A stretch of DNA of 63,307 nucleotides, taken from Methanocorpusculaceae archaeon UBA456. GTDB taxonomy: Archaea > Halobacteriota > Methanomicrobia > Methanomicrobiales > Methanocorpusculaceae. Where the stretch lies: assembly GCA_002496395.1 (NCBI GenBank), contig DAJQ01000023.1, positions 1 to 63,307 of the forward strand. The letters run 5' to 3'. Every line of letters starts with the position of its first letter. Position 1 is the first letter of the stretch. The position numbers and the translations under genes were made by a program. This document shows positions 26,083 to 34,923 of the stretch, one piece after another. A model generated the notes under the pieces. That model was not told the DNA's origin, ran no database searches, and saw only the letters and a list, made by a program, of their open reading frames with translations.

Positions 26083-28383
26083 ATGACAAAAACCATTAAA
26101 ACACTATTGTTATGCCTGATTCTTATAGCCGGGCTTTGTATTTCGGTTTCTTCTGCCCAAACTACTGAGGTTCGTCTTATCAGATATGCGGCAGATGGAG
26201 TGACAATTCTCAATGAGAGGACTGTGGATTACAAATGGATGGAATCGAATCTCCCGGTTCTTGGTGATGGATCTACACACTACTACCATCAGGGACCAAT
26301 ATTTGAAGGAGATATCTGGAATCCGGCTGAAGACACAAATCTGAGAGACATGGGTGCAGTAAAAGGAACCGATCTCCGGGATCTCTGTGAACTCGTTGGA
26401 GGGATGTCTGAAGGAGAGACGGTTATCCTACGAGCATCTGATGGTATGAGACGGACATTCCCCTATGAAAATGTCTATAATCCAGAATCCCGCCAGGGAC
26501 AGATGGGGATCACATGGTACCATCATGAAGACGGATATGTCCCGGAATACCAGACAGGCATGCGCCTCATCTTCTTTGCAGACACCTCTACTAATTCAGA
26601 AGGCAAGAATGTCTTTGGTGTTGCAGATAAACGGGCAACCTTCCCCGAGGAATACTGGTATTTTTACAATGGACAGTATCCAACAACAACCGGACTTTCA
26701 GTCCAGTTTGTGAATGAGATTATCATCAACAGCGAAGCAGAACCGACCGGATCCATTCAGATTGATAGTGATCCAATCGGGGCATCAGTCTATCTTGATG
26801 ATCAGGATATGGGGCGATACACACCCTGTACGCTGACAGATATTGAGACAGGAATGTATACCGTCTCTGTTCGTCTTGAGGGATATGAGATCCCGGATGA
26901 GAAATGGGTCACAGTTACCCACAAAGATGTTGAGATAGTGCATTTCAATCTCACAAAGATTGGAGGTAACATCGAGATCACATCCCTCCCAACCGGTGCA
27001 CAGATTTTTCTTGATGATGAAGATACCGGCCTTATCACCGATGCTGTGCTGGAATTGGTTGATCCTGGCGAACGAATCATCACCCTCGTCAAGGAGGGAT
27101 ATGAAAATGAAACCATCACTATCGATGTAATTGAGGATGAAACAATTTACATTGATGCTATCTTCATCCCACAATCAGAACGGACTAAAAATGTAACTGC
27201 CATCTCATCAGATGAAACCGAGATCCAGAGAACCCCGGTAAATGGTGTTTCGGGGGATGAACCGGATATTACCAGTCAGAAGGAGGGCAGGACAGATACT
27301 GAAGATATCATAACCGAAAAACAGATTGGAGAACAGGGTTTTTTCGGCACGATCATCTCATTCTTTGGTACTTTATGGAGCAGCATACTCTCCATTATTG
27401 GTTTTGAAACGGGGACTGAAGAAGAGGCAGTTATAAATCCCCGGATAGAAGGAGAGGAGATCACAATCGAAACGAGAAAGGAGACAGAATCAGATTGCAT
27501 AGAAAAAGTCAATCGGAACCGTTCAGGAGGTCTCTACATAGAATCGTATCCTCAGGGAAGGGAGATTGTACTTGATAATCGGAAAACGGTATACCAAACG
27601 CCTATTCTCCTCTATGGTATCCGTGAAGGATTGCACAACATCAGGTTTGAAGCAAACAGCAAGTATGATGCCACACCAAACCAGAGGGTCTGGGTCAATG
27701 CTGATGCCATAATGCCCATCAGAATCGATACGATTGGACACAGGCATCTGAGGAGCATTACGATAGAGTCCACTGATTTTGACGGGGAACAATTCACAGT
27801 AAACGGCATGTACCCATCATATTCTATGCCCAATACCGTCGAAGTTGAAGGGGATAATGCATGGATTACCATTCAGTCCAATGGATCGCACTACTCCTTT
27901 TCCATACCCAATAAAATCCTGAGCGGGGAAGTGCTTTTTATACAGAAAGAAGAGAGAGCCGATGCTTACCTTCTCGTCGAATCAGTACCTGAAGGAGCAT
28001 CTGTCTTTATCAATGGGTATCCGGTGCCCGATACTACCCCTGCAATTATAGAAAATCTCAGCCCTGGAAAACACCGTATCGTGGTTTCAAAGCCAGGATA
28101 CCTTCCGGCAAGTGATGAGATTACCATTCTGCCCAAAACCACCGGATCTGCTGGCACGATCAGAACACGCCTCACTCCATATGAGAGCGGTTCACTCCTG
28201 GTAAATAGCACCCCAACAGGACAGAGAATCTACCTGTACGAGAGATATACCGGAGAGACGACTCCGCATGTCTTTGAGCATATGCGGATTGGAACCTATG
28301 AAGTTAAGATTCAGGGTCCGGATGAAACGATCTCACGAATGATGACTGTTATTCCAGACAGATTAACAGAATGTATGGTATAA
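26083..28383 (+). CDS. Secreted A-domain protein with PEGA repeats
   Basis: The 766-residue exported protein (signal about 1-25) has an N-terminal A-type domain (about 28-215) closely related to A1 of the 1324-residue protein: HYYHQGPIFEGD, AVKGTDLRDLC and LVGGMSEGETV, then RQGQMGITWY and a GYVPEYQTGM region. Two PEGA domains follow (about 222-290 and 295-365, SDPIGASVYLDDQDMG and SLPTGAQIFLDDEDTG). A long acidic section contains a hydrophobic stretch near 420-445. Three further PEGA-type repeats (about 480-540, 625-700 and 705-766) complete it. PEGA domains are surface beta modules of archaea and bacteria that probably bind cell-wall or other proteins. It is part of the wtp-linked surface cluster. 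Confidence 0.8.
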   Translation: MTKTIKTLLLCLILIAGLCISVSSAQTTEVRLIRYAADGVTILNERTVDYKWMESNLPVLGDGSTHYYHQGPIFEGDIWNPAEDTNLRDMGAVKGTDLRDLCELVGGMSEGETVILRASDGMRRTFPYENVYNPESRQGQMGITWYHHEDGYVPEYQTGMRLIFFADTSTNSEGKNVFGVADKRATFPEEYWYFYNGQYPTTTGLSVQFVNEIIINSEAEPTGSIQIDSDPIGASVYLDDQDMGRYTPCTLTDIETGMYTVSVRLEGYEIPDEKWVTVTHKDVEIVHFNLTKIGGNIEITSLPTGAQIFLDDEDTGLITDAVLELVDPGERIITLVKEGYENETITIDVIEDETIYIDAIFIPQSERTKNVTAISSDETEIQRTPVNGVSGDEPDITSQKEGRTDTEDIITEKQIGEQGFFGTIISFFGTLWSSILSIIGFETGTEEEAVINPRIEGEEITIETRKETESDCIEKVNRNRSGGLYIESYPQGREIVLDNRKTVYQTPILLYGIREGLHNIRFEANSKYDATPNQRVWVNADAIMPIRIDTIGHRHLRSITIESTDFDGEQFTVNGMYPSYSMPNTVEVEGDNAWITIQSNGSHYSFSIPNKILSGEVLFIQKEERADAYLLVESVPEGASVFINGYPVPDTTPAIIENLSPGKHRIVVSKPGYLPASDEITILPKTTGSAGTIRTRLTPYESGSLLVNSTPTGQRIYLYERYTGETTPHVFEHMRIGTYEVKIQGPDETISRMMTVIPDRLTECMV

Positions 28384-28404
28384 AACCAATTTGAGTGATT
28401 TTTT

Positions 28405-29238
28405 ATGACACAACACCTAAAAAAAGCAACTCTGCTCGTATTGCTCCTGCTGTTAACGGCGGGAGTAGTTCATGCAGCCCCCACAACAAGTGTATATGTG
28501 GCAAAGATTGCCCCCGATCAGACGACGATACTTGATGATACAATGATTGATTATCAATGGATGGAAGCACATCTGCCGGTTCTTGGCGACGGAGAGACAC
28601 GATACTATCACCAGGGACCTGTCTTTGATGGAGATAAATGGGATCCTGAAGAGACGACAAACTTCAAGGATCGTGGAGCTGTGAAAGGAACGGATGTCCG
28701 TGATCTCTGTGACCTTGTTGGGGGTGCAGAATCCGGGGACGACATTATGATCCGGGCCACTGATGGTTACCATGTGGTGTATCCATATGCCAACGTCTAT
28801 ACGCCCGATCCCCGTCAGGGACCAATTGGTATCTGCTGGTATAATGGAGCTGATTCCGGAGCTGGTGAAAGGCAGGGGACAGGATACGTTCCTGACTACT
28901 ATATGGGGATGCGGGTTGTCTTCTTTGCGGATAATTCAACAAATGACGAGGGACTGCATGTGTATGGAAATTATGATATGCACGAGACTCTCCCTGATTC
29001 AGCACAGCATTTCTACGATCTCCTACCGTCAACCAGTGGGCTTTCCATCAAATGGGTCGATGAGATCCGGATTTACCAGGGAGGTTTCACCGGGGATCGT
29101 GGGAGTCTGGCATCATCACTGATAGAGAAGCCGGTGCCCAAAGCGGCAACTCCTGCCCCAACAGAGGCTCCCCTCTCAATGATTGTGGTCTTTGGAGGAG
29201 CCTGTATCGGACTCTGCATTGCATTGCGCAGGACGTGA
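28405..29238 (+). CDS. Single A-domain surface protein with C-terminal anchor
   Basis: The 277-residue protein has a signal peptide (about 1-25), one A-type domain (about 28-225) with the same diagnostic strings as its neighbours (RYYHQGPVFDGD, AVKGTDVRDLCDLVGG, RQGPIGICWY, GYVPDYYMGM), a Pro/Thr/Ala linker and a C-terminal helix ending ALRRT that should tether it to the membrane. It is the minimal form of this family in the cluster. The A domain resembles the oxidoreductase molybdopterin-binding fold but keeps no obvious metal-ligating Cys at the usual place. Confidence 0.8.
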   Translation: MTQHLKKATLLVLLLLLTAGVVHAAPTTSVYVAKIAPDQTTILDDTMIDYQWMEAHLPVLGDGETRYYHQGPVFDGDKWDPEETTNFKDRGAVKGTDVRDLCDLVGGAESGDDIMIRATDGYHVVYPYANVYTPDPRQGPIGICWYNGADSGAGERQGTGYVPDYYMGMRVVFFADNSTNDEGLHVYGNYDMHETLPDSAQHFYDLLPSTSGLSIKWVDEIRIYQGGFTGDRGSLASSLIEKPVPKAATPAPTEAPLSMIVVFGGACIGLCIALRRT

Positions 29239-29242
29239 AACA

Positions 29243-29800
29243 ATGCAAATTCACACTTTTTTCATCTGTGCCGTACTGATCGCAGCACTTTCCATCTGTG
29301 GTTGTATGAGTGCTCCGTTTGAATCGACCGATGATCGGATCTGGAATCTAACCCTCATCGGTGATACTGAAGAGGTGCTCACTCTTCAGGAGCTCAGATC
29401 GCTTCCCTCTGTCGAAGGATATGGATATGGCATCTCCACCGTAGGGATCAAAGTGGGTCCAAATACCTATCGTGGAGTGTTAATCTCTGATCTTATCGAG
29501 AGGGTTGGAGGCATGGGACAAAATGATCTCGTCTATATTTCAGCAGATGATGGCTATCTCTGGGTGTTTGGTGCGGACCAGATCAAGGGAGAAGGTTTCA
29601 TGACCCTGAATGAAGATCTCAAGGAGATCCCATCCCCCGGTCTTTCAGTTATCTGTGCATATGAGCGGGATGGCGAGATCATTGATGAAGAATGGGGAGG
29701 TCCTCTCAGGGTGATTATCATCTCGAATCAGGAGAATACCATCGTCGAAGCAAGCTCATGGGTAAAATGGGTTGATAGCATTGAGGTTAAGCGGCGGTGA
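29243..29800 (+). CDS. Lipoprotein with a sulfite-oxidase-type molybdopterin-binding-like domain
   Basis: The ATG 29243 gives 185 residues with a lipobox (LSICGC). The mature part follows the molybdopterin-binding domain of the sulfite oxidase family from start to end: IWNLTLIGD, LTLQELRSLP, YRGVLISDLIERVGG, YISADDGYLWVF, GPLRVIII and SSWVKWVDSIEV. The metal-ligating Cys of that family is not present, so it is more likely a binding protein than an enzyme. The gene starts four bases after the previous stop and is followed by a second tungstate/molybdate-binding protein, which suggests a link with Mo or W outside the cell. Confidence 0.8.
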   Translation: MQIHTFFICAVLIAALSICGCMSAPFESTDDRIWNLTLIGDTEEVLTLQELRSLPSVEGYGYGISTVGIKVGPNTYRGVLISDLIERVGGMGQNDLVYISADDGYLWVFGADQIKGEGFMTLNEDLKEIPSPGLSVICAYERDGEIIDEEWGGPLRVIIISNQENTIVEASSWVKWVDSIEVKRR

Positions 29801-29803
29801 ATA

Positions 29804-30784
29804 ATGCGGTTTCTGCTGCTTTGTACTGTGTTCCTCCTGCTTTGTGCAGGATGTATGGATCAATCAGAAGAGCAGGTGACGATCCGGGTTGTTTCAGCTG
29901 GCAGTATGCTTGTTCCTCTTGAGGGAATTGAAGAGGCATACGAGGATCAGCATCCAGGGGTTGACATTCAGGTTGAAGGTCATGGGAGCATCCAGGCAGT
30001 CAGGCAGATAACTGATCTAAACCGCAGGTTTGATCTGGTGTTGGTAGCGGACCAGGCTCTTATTCCGGATATGATGTACCGGGAGAGGGAGAATGAGGAG
30101 GGACAGTATACAGATTCATTTGTTCCTTTTGCAACCAATCAGATCGTGATTGCTTATACGGACAAGAGCAGGTATGCTGATGAGATAAACGCGGATAACT
30201 GGTATCAGATCCTTGCAAGGCCGGATGTTCACATCGGTTTTTCAAATCCCATGCTCGATGCGTGTGGATACCGGGCACTGATGGTGACAGCGCTTGCCGG
30301 GGAATACTATGGCGATGATGGACTCTTTGACAGGATGATCGGAGATCATATTAATCCCAGGGCAACTGTGGAGAGATACGGGGATGATATCTCCATCGTA
30401 CTTCCGGAACTCCTACTCCCGAAAGGGGACAAAGTGAGCATACGATCGGGGAGCATCTATCTTCTGGCACTCTTAGATGCCGGGGGTATCGATTATGCTT
30501 TTGAATACAGGAGTGTGGCACGCGATCACGGCCTTCACTGGATAGATCTGCCTCCTGAAATCGATCTCTCGGATCCAGACTTTCAGGATAATTATAAAAG
30601 AGTCCAGGTAAATCTCGGATATCAACGTTTTGAATCGATTGACAATATCCGGGTTGGGGAGCAGATCGTCTATGCTGCGACAATTCCAAATAATGCAGAG
30701 AATCCGGAGCACGCTGAACAGTTTATGGATTTCATGCTCAAAGCCATTCAAAACAGGGAGTATGGCGGCCCTGAACCGCTGTGA
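29804..30784 (+). CDS. Second WtpA-like tungstate/molybdate-binding lipoprotein
   Basis: The 326-residue lipoprotein (lipobox LLLCAGC) is a WtpA homologue, diverged from the one at 19265. It retains the coordinating Asp (MLDACGYR) and Glu (YAFEYRSVA) and the family pattern NADNWYQIL, GFSNPMLD and AATIPNNAENPEHAE. There is no permease or ATPase next to it, so it either shares WtpBC or acts as a separate sensor or binder. It is the last gene of the surface cluster and lies four bases after the sulfite-oxidase-like lipoprotein. Confidence 0.85.
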   Translation: MRFLLLCTVFLLLCAGCMDQSEEQVTIRVVSAGSMLVPLEGIEEAYEDQHPGVDIQVEGHGSIQAVRQITDLNRRFDLVLVADQALIPDMMYRERENEEGQYTDSFVPFATNQIVIAYTDKSRYADEINADNWYQILARPDVHIGFSNPMLDACGYRALMVTALAGEYYGDDGLFDRMIGDHINPRATVERYGDDISIVLPELLLPKGDKVSIRSGSIYLLALLDAGGIDYAFEYRSVARDHGLHWIDLPPEIDLSDPDFQDNYKRVQVNLGYQRFESIDNIRVGEQIVYAATIPNNAENPEHAEQFMDFMLKAIQNREYGGPEPL

Positions 30785-30939
30785 TGAGGAGGGTTTTTAT
30801 AGGCTCGCGATACCTGCACACCGGCATGGGTATTTTGTTTTGTCCCCATACTTTCTCTTTGATGACGGGGAACATGAGTTTATTTTTTATCCGGGTAATA
30901 CTCTGAAGACGGCATCAGGCAGATAAGAAGCCATCGCCA

Positions 30940-31284
30940 TTACTCTCTCCGTCGATTCGAAGACGATCGTTGGTTCCCCCAGATTGGATCGCACCCGTAC
31001 TGATCCATCCAGGCGCTATCATATCCATTCTCACCCTCCTGTATCCCGTCTTTATCAGAGAAGGGGATCTGGTAGCGCAAACAATAATGAATCAGCACTT
31101 CATATGCCTCATTCAGTCGAACCATGCCATTGTGCGTTTCATCGGATCCATACCCTGAAACATCCGGGTGCCACTCCAAAACCAGGGCATGATAGCGGGA
31201 GCGTATCTGGTTGATGCTCGCCGCATCACCAATACCCAGAATATCCGCAGCCTCCCTGGGAGAAAGGCACTTCCGTGCAGCCAT
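30940..31284 (-). CDS. J-domain (DnaJ-like) protein
   Basis: I start at ATG 31284 (MAARKCLSP), giving 114 residues. The J domain spans about residues 7-75: helix I (SPREAADILGI), helix II with SINQIRSRYHALVLEW, the HPD tripeptide in EWHPDVSGYG, and helix III (MVRLNEAYEVLIHY). It lacks the Gly/Phe and zinc-finger regions, so it is a J-only co-chaperone that would stimulate a DnaK-type ATPase. The C-terminal tail is hydrophilic. It is divergent from the methyltransferase gene, with 28 bp between the starts. Confidence 0.8.
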   Translation of the reverse strand: MAARKCLSPREAADILGIGDAASINQIRSRYHALVLEWHPDVSGYGSDETHNGMVRLNEAYEVLIHYCLRYQIPFSDKDGIQEGENGYDSAWMDQYGCDPIWGNQRSSSNRRRE

Positions 31285-31312
31285 ATGATACCATGTGACC
31301 AGAGGACGATAA

Positions 31313-31891
31313 ATGAACCCATTGCGACAGACCTTTGAAGACAACGCCGGTGAATATGACCGCTGGTTCGACGATCATCCCCATACCTATTCCGCCCAGC
31401 TCTCGATGTTGCGGGATGCGGTGCCGGCAGGAGGGCTTTCGCTTGAGATAGGCGTTGGGTCTGGACGTTTTGCAGCCCCTCTTGGCATATCCCTTGGTAT
31501 CGACCCGTCCTTTGGAATGGCAGCAATCGCGAGGGCGAGGGGAATTGAGACAATTATAGGAGTTGGCGAGCATCTCCCGTTCCGCGACACCACCTGTGAT
31601 ACCATCCTGATGATGACCGTCATCTGCTTCCTGGATCAACCGCTGCCCGTCTTTTGGGAGGCATACCGCCTCCTGAAACCAGGGGGAACCCTCGTGCTCG
31701 GCTTTATCGAGCCGGACGGGGCAATCGCACGTAAATATCAGAGTGAAGAGATAAAAGGGCGTTTTCTCAGGTATGCCACTTATTACTCAGTCGATGAGGT
31801 CTTCGCATTCTACAGGGATGCTGGATTTTCTGAGCTTGCAGTCACACAAACTGCACGAGGGTTTTCGGTGATTATCGGGAAGAAGCGGTAA
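31313..31891 (+). CDS. Class I SAM-dependent methyltransferase
   Basis: The 192-residue protein has motif I (LEIGVGSGRFAAPLG), an acidic residue after strand 2 (GIDPSFGM), motif for strand 4 (FRDTTCDTILMMTVICFLD) and the post-IV region RLLKPGGTLVLGFI. This is a Methyltransf_11-type protein. The substrate is not indicated. The start is close to the J-domain gene on the other strand. Confidence 0.85.
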   Translation: MNPLRQTFEDNAGEYDRWFDDHPHTYSAQLSMLRDAVPAGGLSLEIGVGSGRFAAPLGISLGIDPSFGMAAIARARGIETIIGVGEHLPFRDTTCDTILMMTVICFLDQPLPVFWEAYRLLKPGGTLVLGFIEPDGAIARKYQSEEIKGRFLRYATYYSVDEVFAFYRDAGFSELAVTQTARGFSVIIGKKR

Positions 31892-31911
31892 GAACACAAA
31901 TCCTCCTCCGG

Positions 31912-32262
31912 CTATTCCCCATCTCCATTTCCGCACCTCCGCCTGTATGCATAGAGAACACCACCGGCTACAAGCAGCAGCAGAATTCCTGCGATAAGAT
32001 ACAGAAGAGACGGGTGATACGCCACTGAAAAGGTGGATCCTGCTCCCGGCCCTATATAAGGAACCGTATCTCCGGTTTCTGGTATTTCAAGGAGATCCCC
32101 ACGTTGATTCTCTTCAGCAAGTTCTCTCTCAGATCCAGCGGTTTCCAATTCCATTGCATCCCCGCCACCCTGAGATGCACCGGCGCCCACACAACAGGCA
32201 ACAACGCACAGGAGGAGTGTGAACCAGAAGATACTGCTTCTCTGCATCGTCATGTCAATCAT
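31912..32262 (-). CDS. Small secreted protein with C-terminal anchor, paralogue of 3808-4143
   Basis: The 116-residue protein has a signal peptide (about 8-29), a short polar acidic region and a C-terminal TM helix (about 82-103) followed by RRRCGNGDGE. Before the helix it carries DTVPYIG.....FSVAYHPSLL, which matches the protein encoded at 3808-4143 in position and sequence. The starts at Met4 or Met6 are also possible. It is on the same strand as the condensation-domain gene, ending 23 bp from it in head-to-tail order. Confidence 0.7.
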   Translation of the reverse strand: MIDMTMQRSSIFWFTLLLCVVACCVGAGASQGGGDAMELETAGSERELAEENQRGDLLEIPETGDTVPYIGPGAGSTFSVAYHPSLLYLIAGILLLLVAGGVLYAYRRRCGNGDGE

Positions 32263-32285
32263 ACCTCATTCCACTACAGAGCAGT

Positions 32286-33599
32286 TCACACCTGCAGGTA
32301 CCCATCCATATACTCCAGGAACCGCTCCACCGTCTCTGTTGAATACGGCCCTTCTTCATAGGCAGTCATAAGGGTAAGCTCTCCCCTGAAAGTATAGGCC
32401 ACCACCAGGAACCCGTACGGCCAGCAGATGCAGGGGATGAAATGGAACCGTTCAAGGGAGAGAGCAGTTCCGTCTTTTCCAGGCATGGGAAGATAGTCAT
32501 CCGGGCTGATGATTCCAAGGTTTGCAAAGACCGGGTTCTTCTCACCATCTGTTGTATACCGCGTGAGCATCCCGTCAAAGAACGCCTCCACCGCATCTAT
32601 CCCGCCTGCATAGATCTTCTCATAGAAGTGAATACAGCCGGGGCCGATCCTGCCGTCCTTTTTGCTTTTCATGAACGCCGTCACTTTCGGAAGAATATCC
32701 CAAACTGTTGCCCCGGATTCAACCTCAAGTGTCAGTTCAAAGGCAACCGAGAGGTTCATCGGCGGCAGGCGTTCGTTCCCCGGAAGGAGGCGGCGCATAT
32801 CAGCGGATGTCAGGATGCCACGGGGTGCGCCGCGATCAGTGGGATCATCCCGGATTGCTATAAACGCCAAAAAGAACGCAGCAATTAAGACATCATTCAC
32901 GGTAGCACCATACCGCTTACCAATCCCCTTGATCTCTGCGAGCCGCTCCACCGGGAGCGTCCGGTATGCAGCCCGCTGCCTGCCGCGGCCGATCCACTCA
33001 GCCGGGAAATGCCAGCGGTCGACAAAAGGCTCTTCTTCTGCGATCACCAGCCTGCACTCCTCGTCGGTATAGAGGGAGAGAATGCGGTCAGTGGTACGGT
33101 CATAGATCCCGGTGGAGGGGGGGCGGTATCCGGGATCCTGCATAACCCCCCGATATGCCGAACAGAGATCCTCAGCCATCGTGAGGATGCCCTTTGCATC
33201 GCAGAACCCGTGGTGGCAGGTGACGCAGATCGTATCCCCACCCGATCCGCGGTAGAGCGTCACCCGAACCTGCGGGCCTGCCCGGACATCGGGTGAGGGA
33301 GGGAGAATGACAGGCGGAGGGGCGTCATCCTCCCCCGAATGAACGAGAACAAACGCCCTCTCCCACTCCTCTTCCGGGATCTCCTCCCAGACCGGCCGCC
33401 CCTCCACAAGTGCGAAACGCGATCTGATATAGGGATTGCTTGCGATCAGCCTCAGTGTCGCTCTCTTCAGGAGCTGCTCATCGACCTGCCCGTCAAGGGA
33501 GAGGACGACCGTCATCGTCGGATCATAGATCCGCTCGAAGAGGACATTGAAGAGATCAAATGCGGGCACGGGATGGTGGGGGGGAGGAACAGTCATCAC
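32286..33599 (-). CDS. Condensation-domain/acyltransferase-like protein
   Basis: The 437-residue protein has the HHxxxD-type motif of the condensation/WS-DGAT/alcohol-acetyltransferase fold (CHHGFCDAKG, about residue 133-142) at the expected place, and the architecture of two CAT-like halves, the second with a DDFG-like structural region replaced by NLGIISPDDY near 385. Such enzymes join an acyl group to an alcohol or amine. In archaea similar genes are associated with lipid or small-molecule acylation, and the substrate cannot be told. It overlaps no other gene and is divergent from the Fe-S protein gene that follows. Confidence 0.7.
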   Translation of the reverse strand: MMTVPPPHHPVPAFDLFNVLFERIYDPTMTVVLSLDGQVDEQLLKRATLRLIASNPYIRSRFALVEGRPVWEEIPEEEWERAFVLVHSGEDDAPPPVILPPSPDVRAGPQVRVTLYRGSGGDTICVTCHHGFCDAKGILTMAEDLCSAYRGVMQDPGYRPPSTGIYDRTTDRILSLYTDEECRLVIAEEEPFVDRWHFPAEWIGRGRQRAAYRTLPVERLAEIKGIGKRYGATVNDVLIAAFFLAFIAIRDDPTDRGAPRGILTSADMRRLLPGNERLPPMNLSVAFELTLEVESGATVWDILPKVTAFMKSKKDGRIGPGCIHFYEKIYAGGIDAVEAFFDGMLTRYTTDGEKNPVFANLGIISPDDYLPMPGKDGTALSLERFHFIPCICWPYGFLVVAYTFRGELTLMTAYEEGPYSTETVERFLEYMDGYLQV

Positions 33600-33701
33600 C
33601 TGAATACTTCTCCCCGTGATGTTATTGCTCTTTTCACCGGGGCTGAAGAAGAGTTAAGCCGACCGGATCTTTTTTTACTCACCGGTTCCATCCCTTGTGG
33701 G

Positions 33702-34352
33702 ATGACAGGTGACGTGAATATTCTTCAGGAAACGATTCGCCATGCCCTCCGGCTCGGGGCGGACGTTGCAGGCACCGTCCCCGCAGCAGAGCTCATCAAC
33801 TGTCCCTCAGCTCTAAAAGACGGCAGAAAGGGCTCAGAGAGAGATCATGGCACCTACATCATCCTCGGCCTCTACCATGATCCCGCCACGCCGGAGATGG
33901 ACCACTGGGAAGAGGGACGTGGCACACCGGGGGACAGGCAGCTTGGAGCCATAGGCAGAGAGCTCGCAGGATGGCTTCACAGGACACATGGAATCGGGGC
34001 TAAATTAATTCCCTACCAGCTCTATGACGGCGGGATCTATCTCAAAGATGCCGCAGTACTCGCAGGAATCGGCATCATGGGAAGAAACAACCTGATACTG
34101 GTACCCGGATTTGGGCCGAGGATTCGGTTCCGGGCAGTCTGGGCAGATATCGAATCCGAACCGCCGGCACCCATGACTATCACTCCTCCCTGCACAGAAT
34201 GCCCCGGGTACTGCATCAGCACCTGCCCAAGGGGGGCATTTGAGGCCGGAACATACAGCCGGGAGCGGTGCATGGAACGGATGAATGCGGATAAAAGCAG
34301 AAAAGACGAAATGATCGAACACTGCCGGGGATGCGAGCTCGCCTGCCCCTAA
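33702..34352 (+). CDS. Epoxyqueuosine-reductase-like 4Fe-4S protein
   Basis: The frame is open far upstream (to 33339) but overlaps the condensation-domain gene on the opposite strand, so I start at ATG 33702; GTG 33714 is an alternative. The 216-residue product has the QueG-like pattern GIYLKDAAVLAGIGIMGRNNL and a C-terminal ferredoxin motif: Cys residues in PCTECPGYCISTCPRGAF and in HCRGCELACP. Members in methanogens are shorter than bacterial QueG and are likely cobalamin-independent reductases of unknown substrate. The 3' end overlaps the convergent peroxiredoxin gene by 4 bp. Confidence 0.8.
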   Translation: MTGDVNILQETIRHALRLGADVAGTVPAAELINCPSALKDGRKGSERDHGTYIILGLYHDPATPEMDHWEEGRGTPGDRQLGAIGRELAGWLHRTHGIGAKLIPYQLYDGGIYLKDAAVLAGIGIMGRNNLILVPGFGPRIRFRAVWADIESEPPAPMTITPPCTECPGYCISTCPRGAFEAGTYSRERCMERMNADKSRKDEMIEHCRGCELACP

Positions 34353-34831
34353 CGCCCCTCCGCTCGCAGCTCTTCGAGCCTGGCAAGCACCTCTTCCACA
34401 TGCCCCTTCACCTTCACCTTCCGCCAGATATGAGCGATATTTCCATCAGGATCAATGATGAAGGTGCTCCGTTCAACCCCCATATACTCCCTGCCGTACA
34501 TCTTCTTCTGCTTCCAGGCACCATACGCCTCGATCACCAGGTGTTCGGGATCTGAGAGGAGAGTGACGGTGAGCTGCTGCTTCTCAGCGAAACGCCGGTG
34601 GCTTGCGATCGAGTCCGGGCTGATCCCAAATACCGGCGTATTATCACGGGCAAACGTCTCCATCGCATCCGAGAAGGAGCGTGCCTCAAGGGTGCATCCT
34701 GAAGAGTTATCTTTTGGATAGAAGTAGACGATGGAAAAGACGCCCCGCTGCTCGGCGAGGCAGACCATATGTTCATCGATATCAGGGAGGCAGAAATCGG
34801 GTGCCTTCATCCCGACAGTTAGTTCAGTCAT
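34349..34831 (-). CDS. bcp: Peroxiredoxin, BCP/PrxQ family
   Basis: I start at ATG 34831 (MTELTVGM), giving 160 residues. The thioredoxin-fold peroxiredoxin has YFYPKDNSSGCTLEA with the peroxidatic Cys about residue 46, plus PVFGISPDS and later GVERSTFIIDPDG. The second Cys five residues after the peroxidatic one, common in PrxQ, is not visible, so it may work as a 1-Cys type with an external thiol. It reduces peroxides and is expected in oxygen-sensitive methanogens. It faces pth2 in divergent orientation with a 92-bp gap. Confidence 0.85.
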   Translation of the reverse strand: MTELTVGMKAPDFCLPDIDEHMVCLAEQRGVFSIVYFYPKDNSSGCTLEARSFSDAMETFARDNTPVFGISPDSIASHRRFAEKQQLTVTLLSDPEHLVIEAYGAWKQKKMYGREYMGVERSTFIIDPDGNIAHIWRKVKVKGHVEEVLARLEELRAEGR

Positions 34832-34923
34832 GAGAGAATCTGGCATCGGTCAGACGATAAGAATATCGCCGGATCATCCACAGGGTCATATATTTCTTCC
34901 ATCCAGCCCAATGTATACCCACG

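Noticed and set aside
33339..33701. Upstream extension of the 4Fe-4S protein gene
   Set aside because: It runs antisense through the condensation-domain gene and adds no family similarity; the start was placed at 33702.
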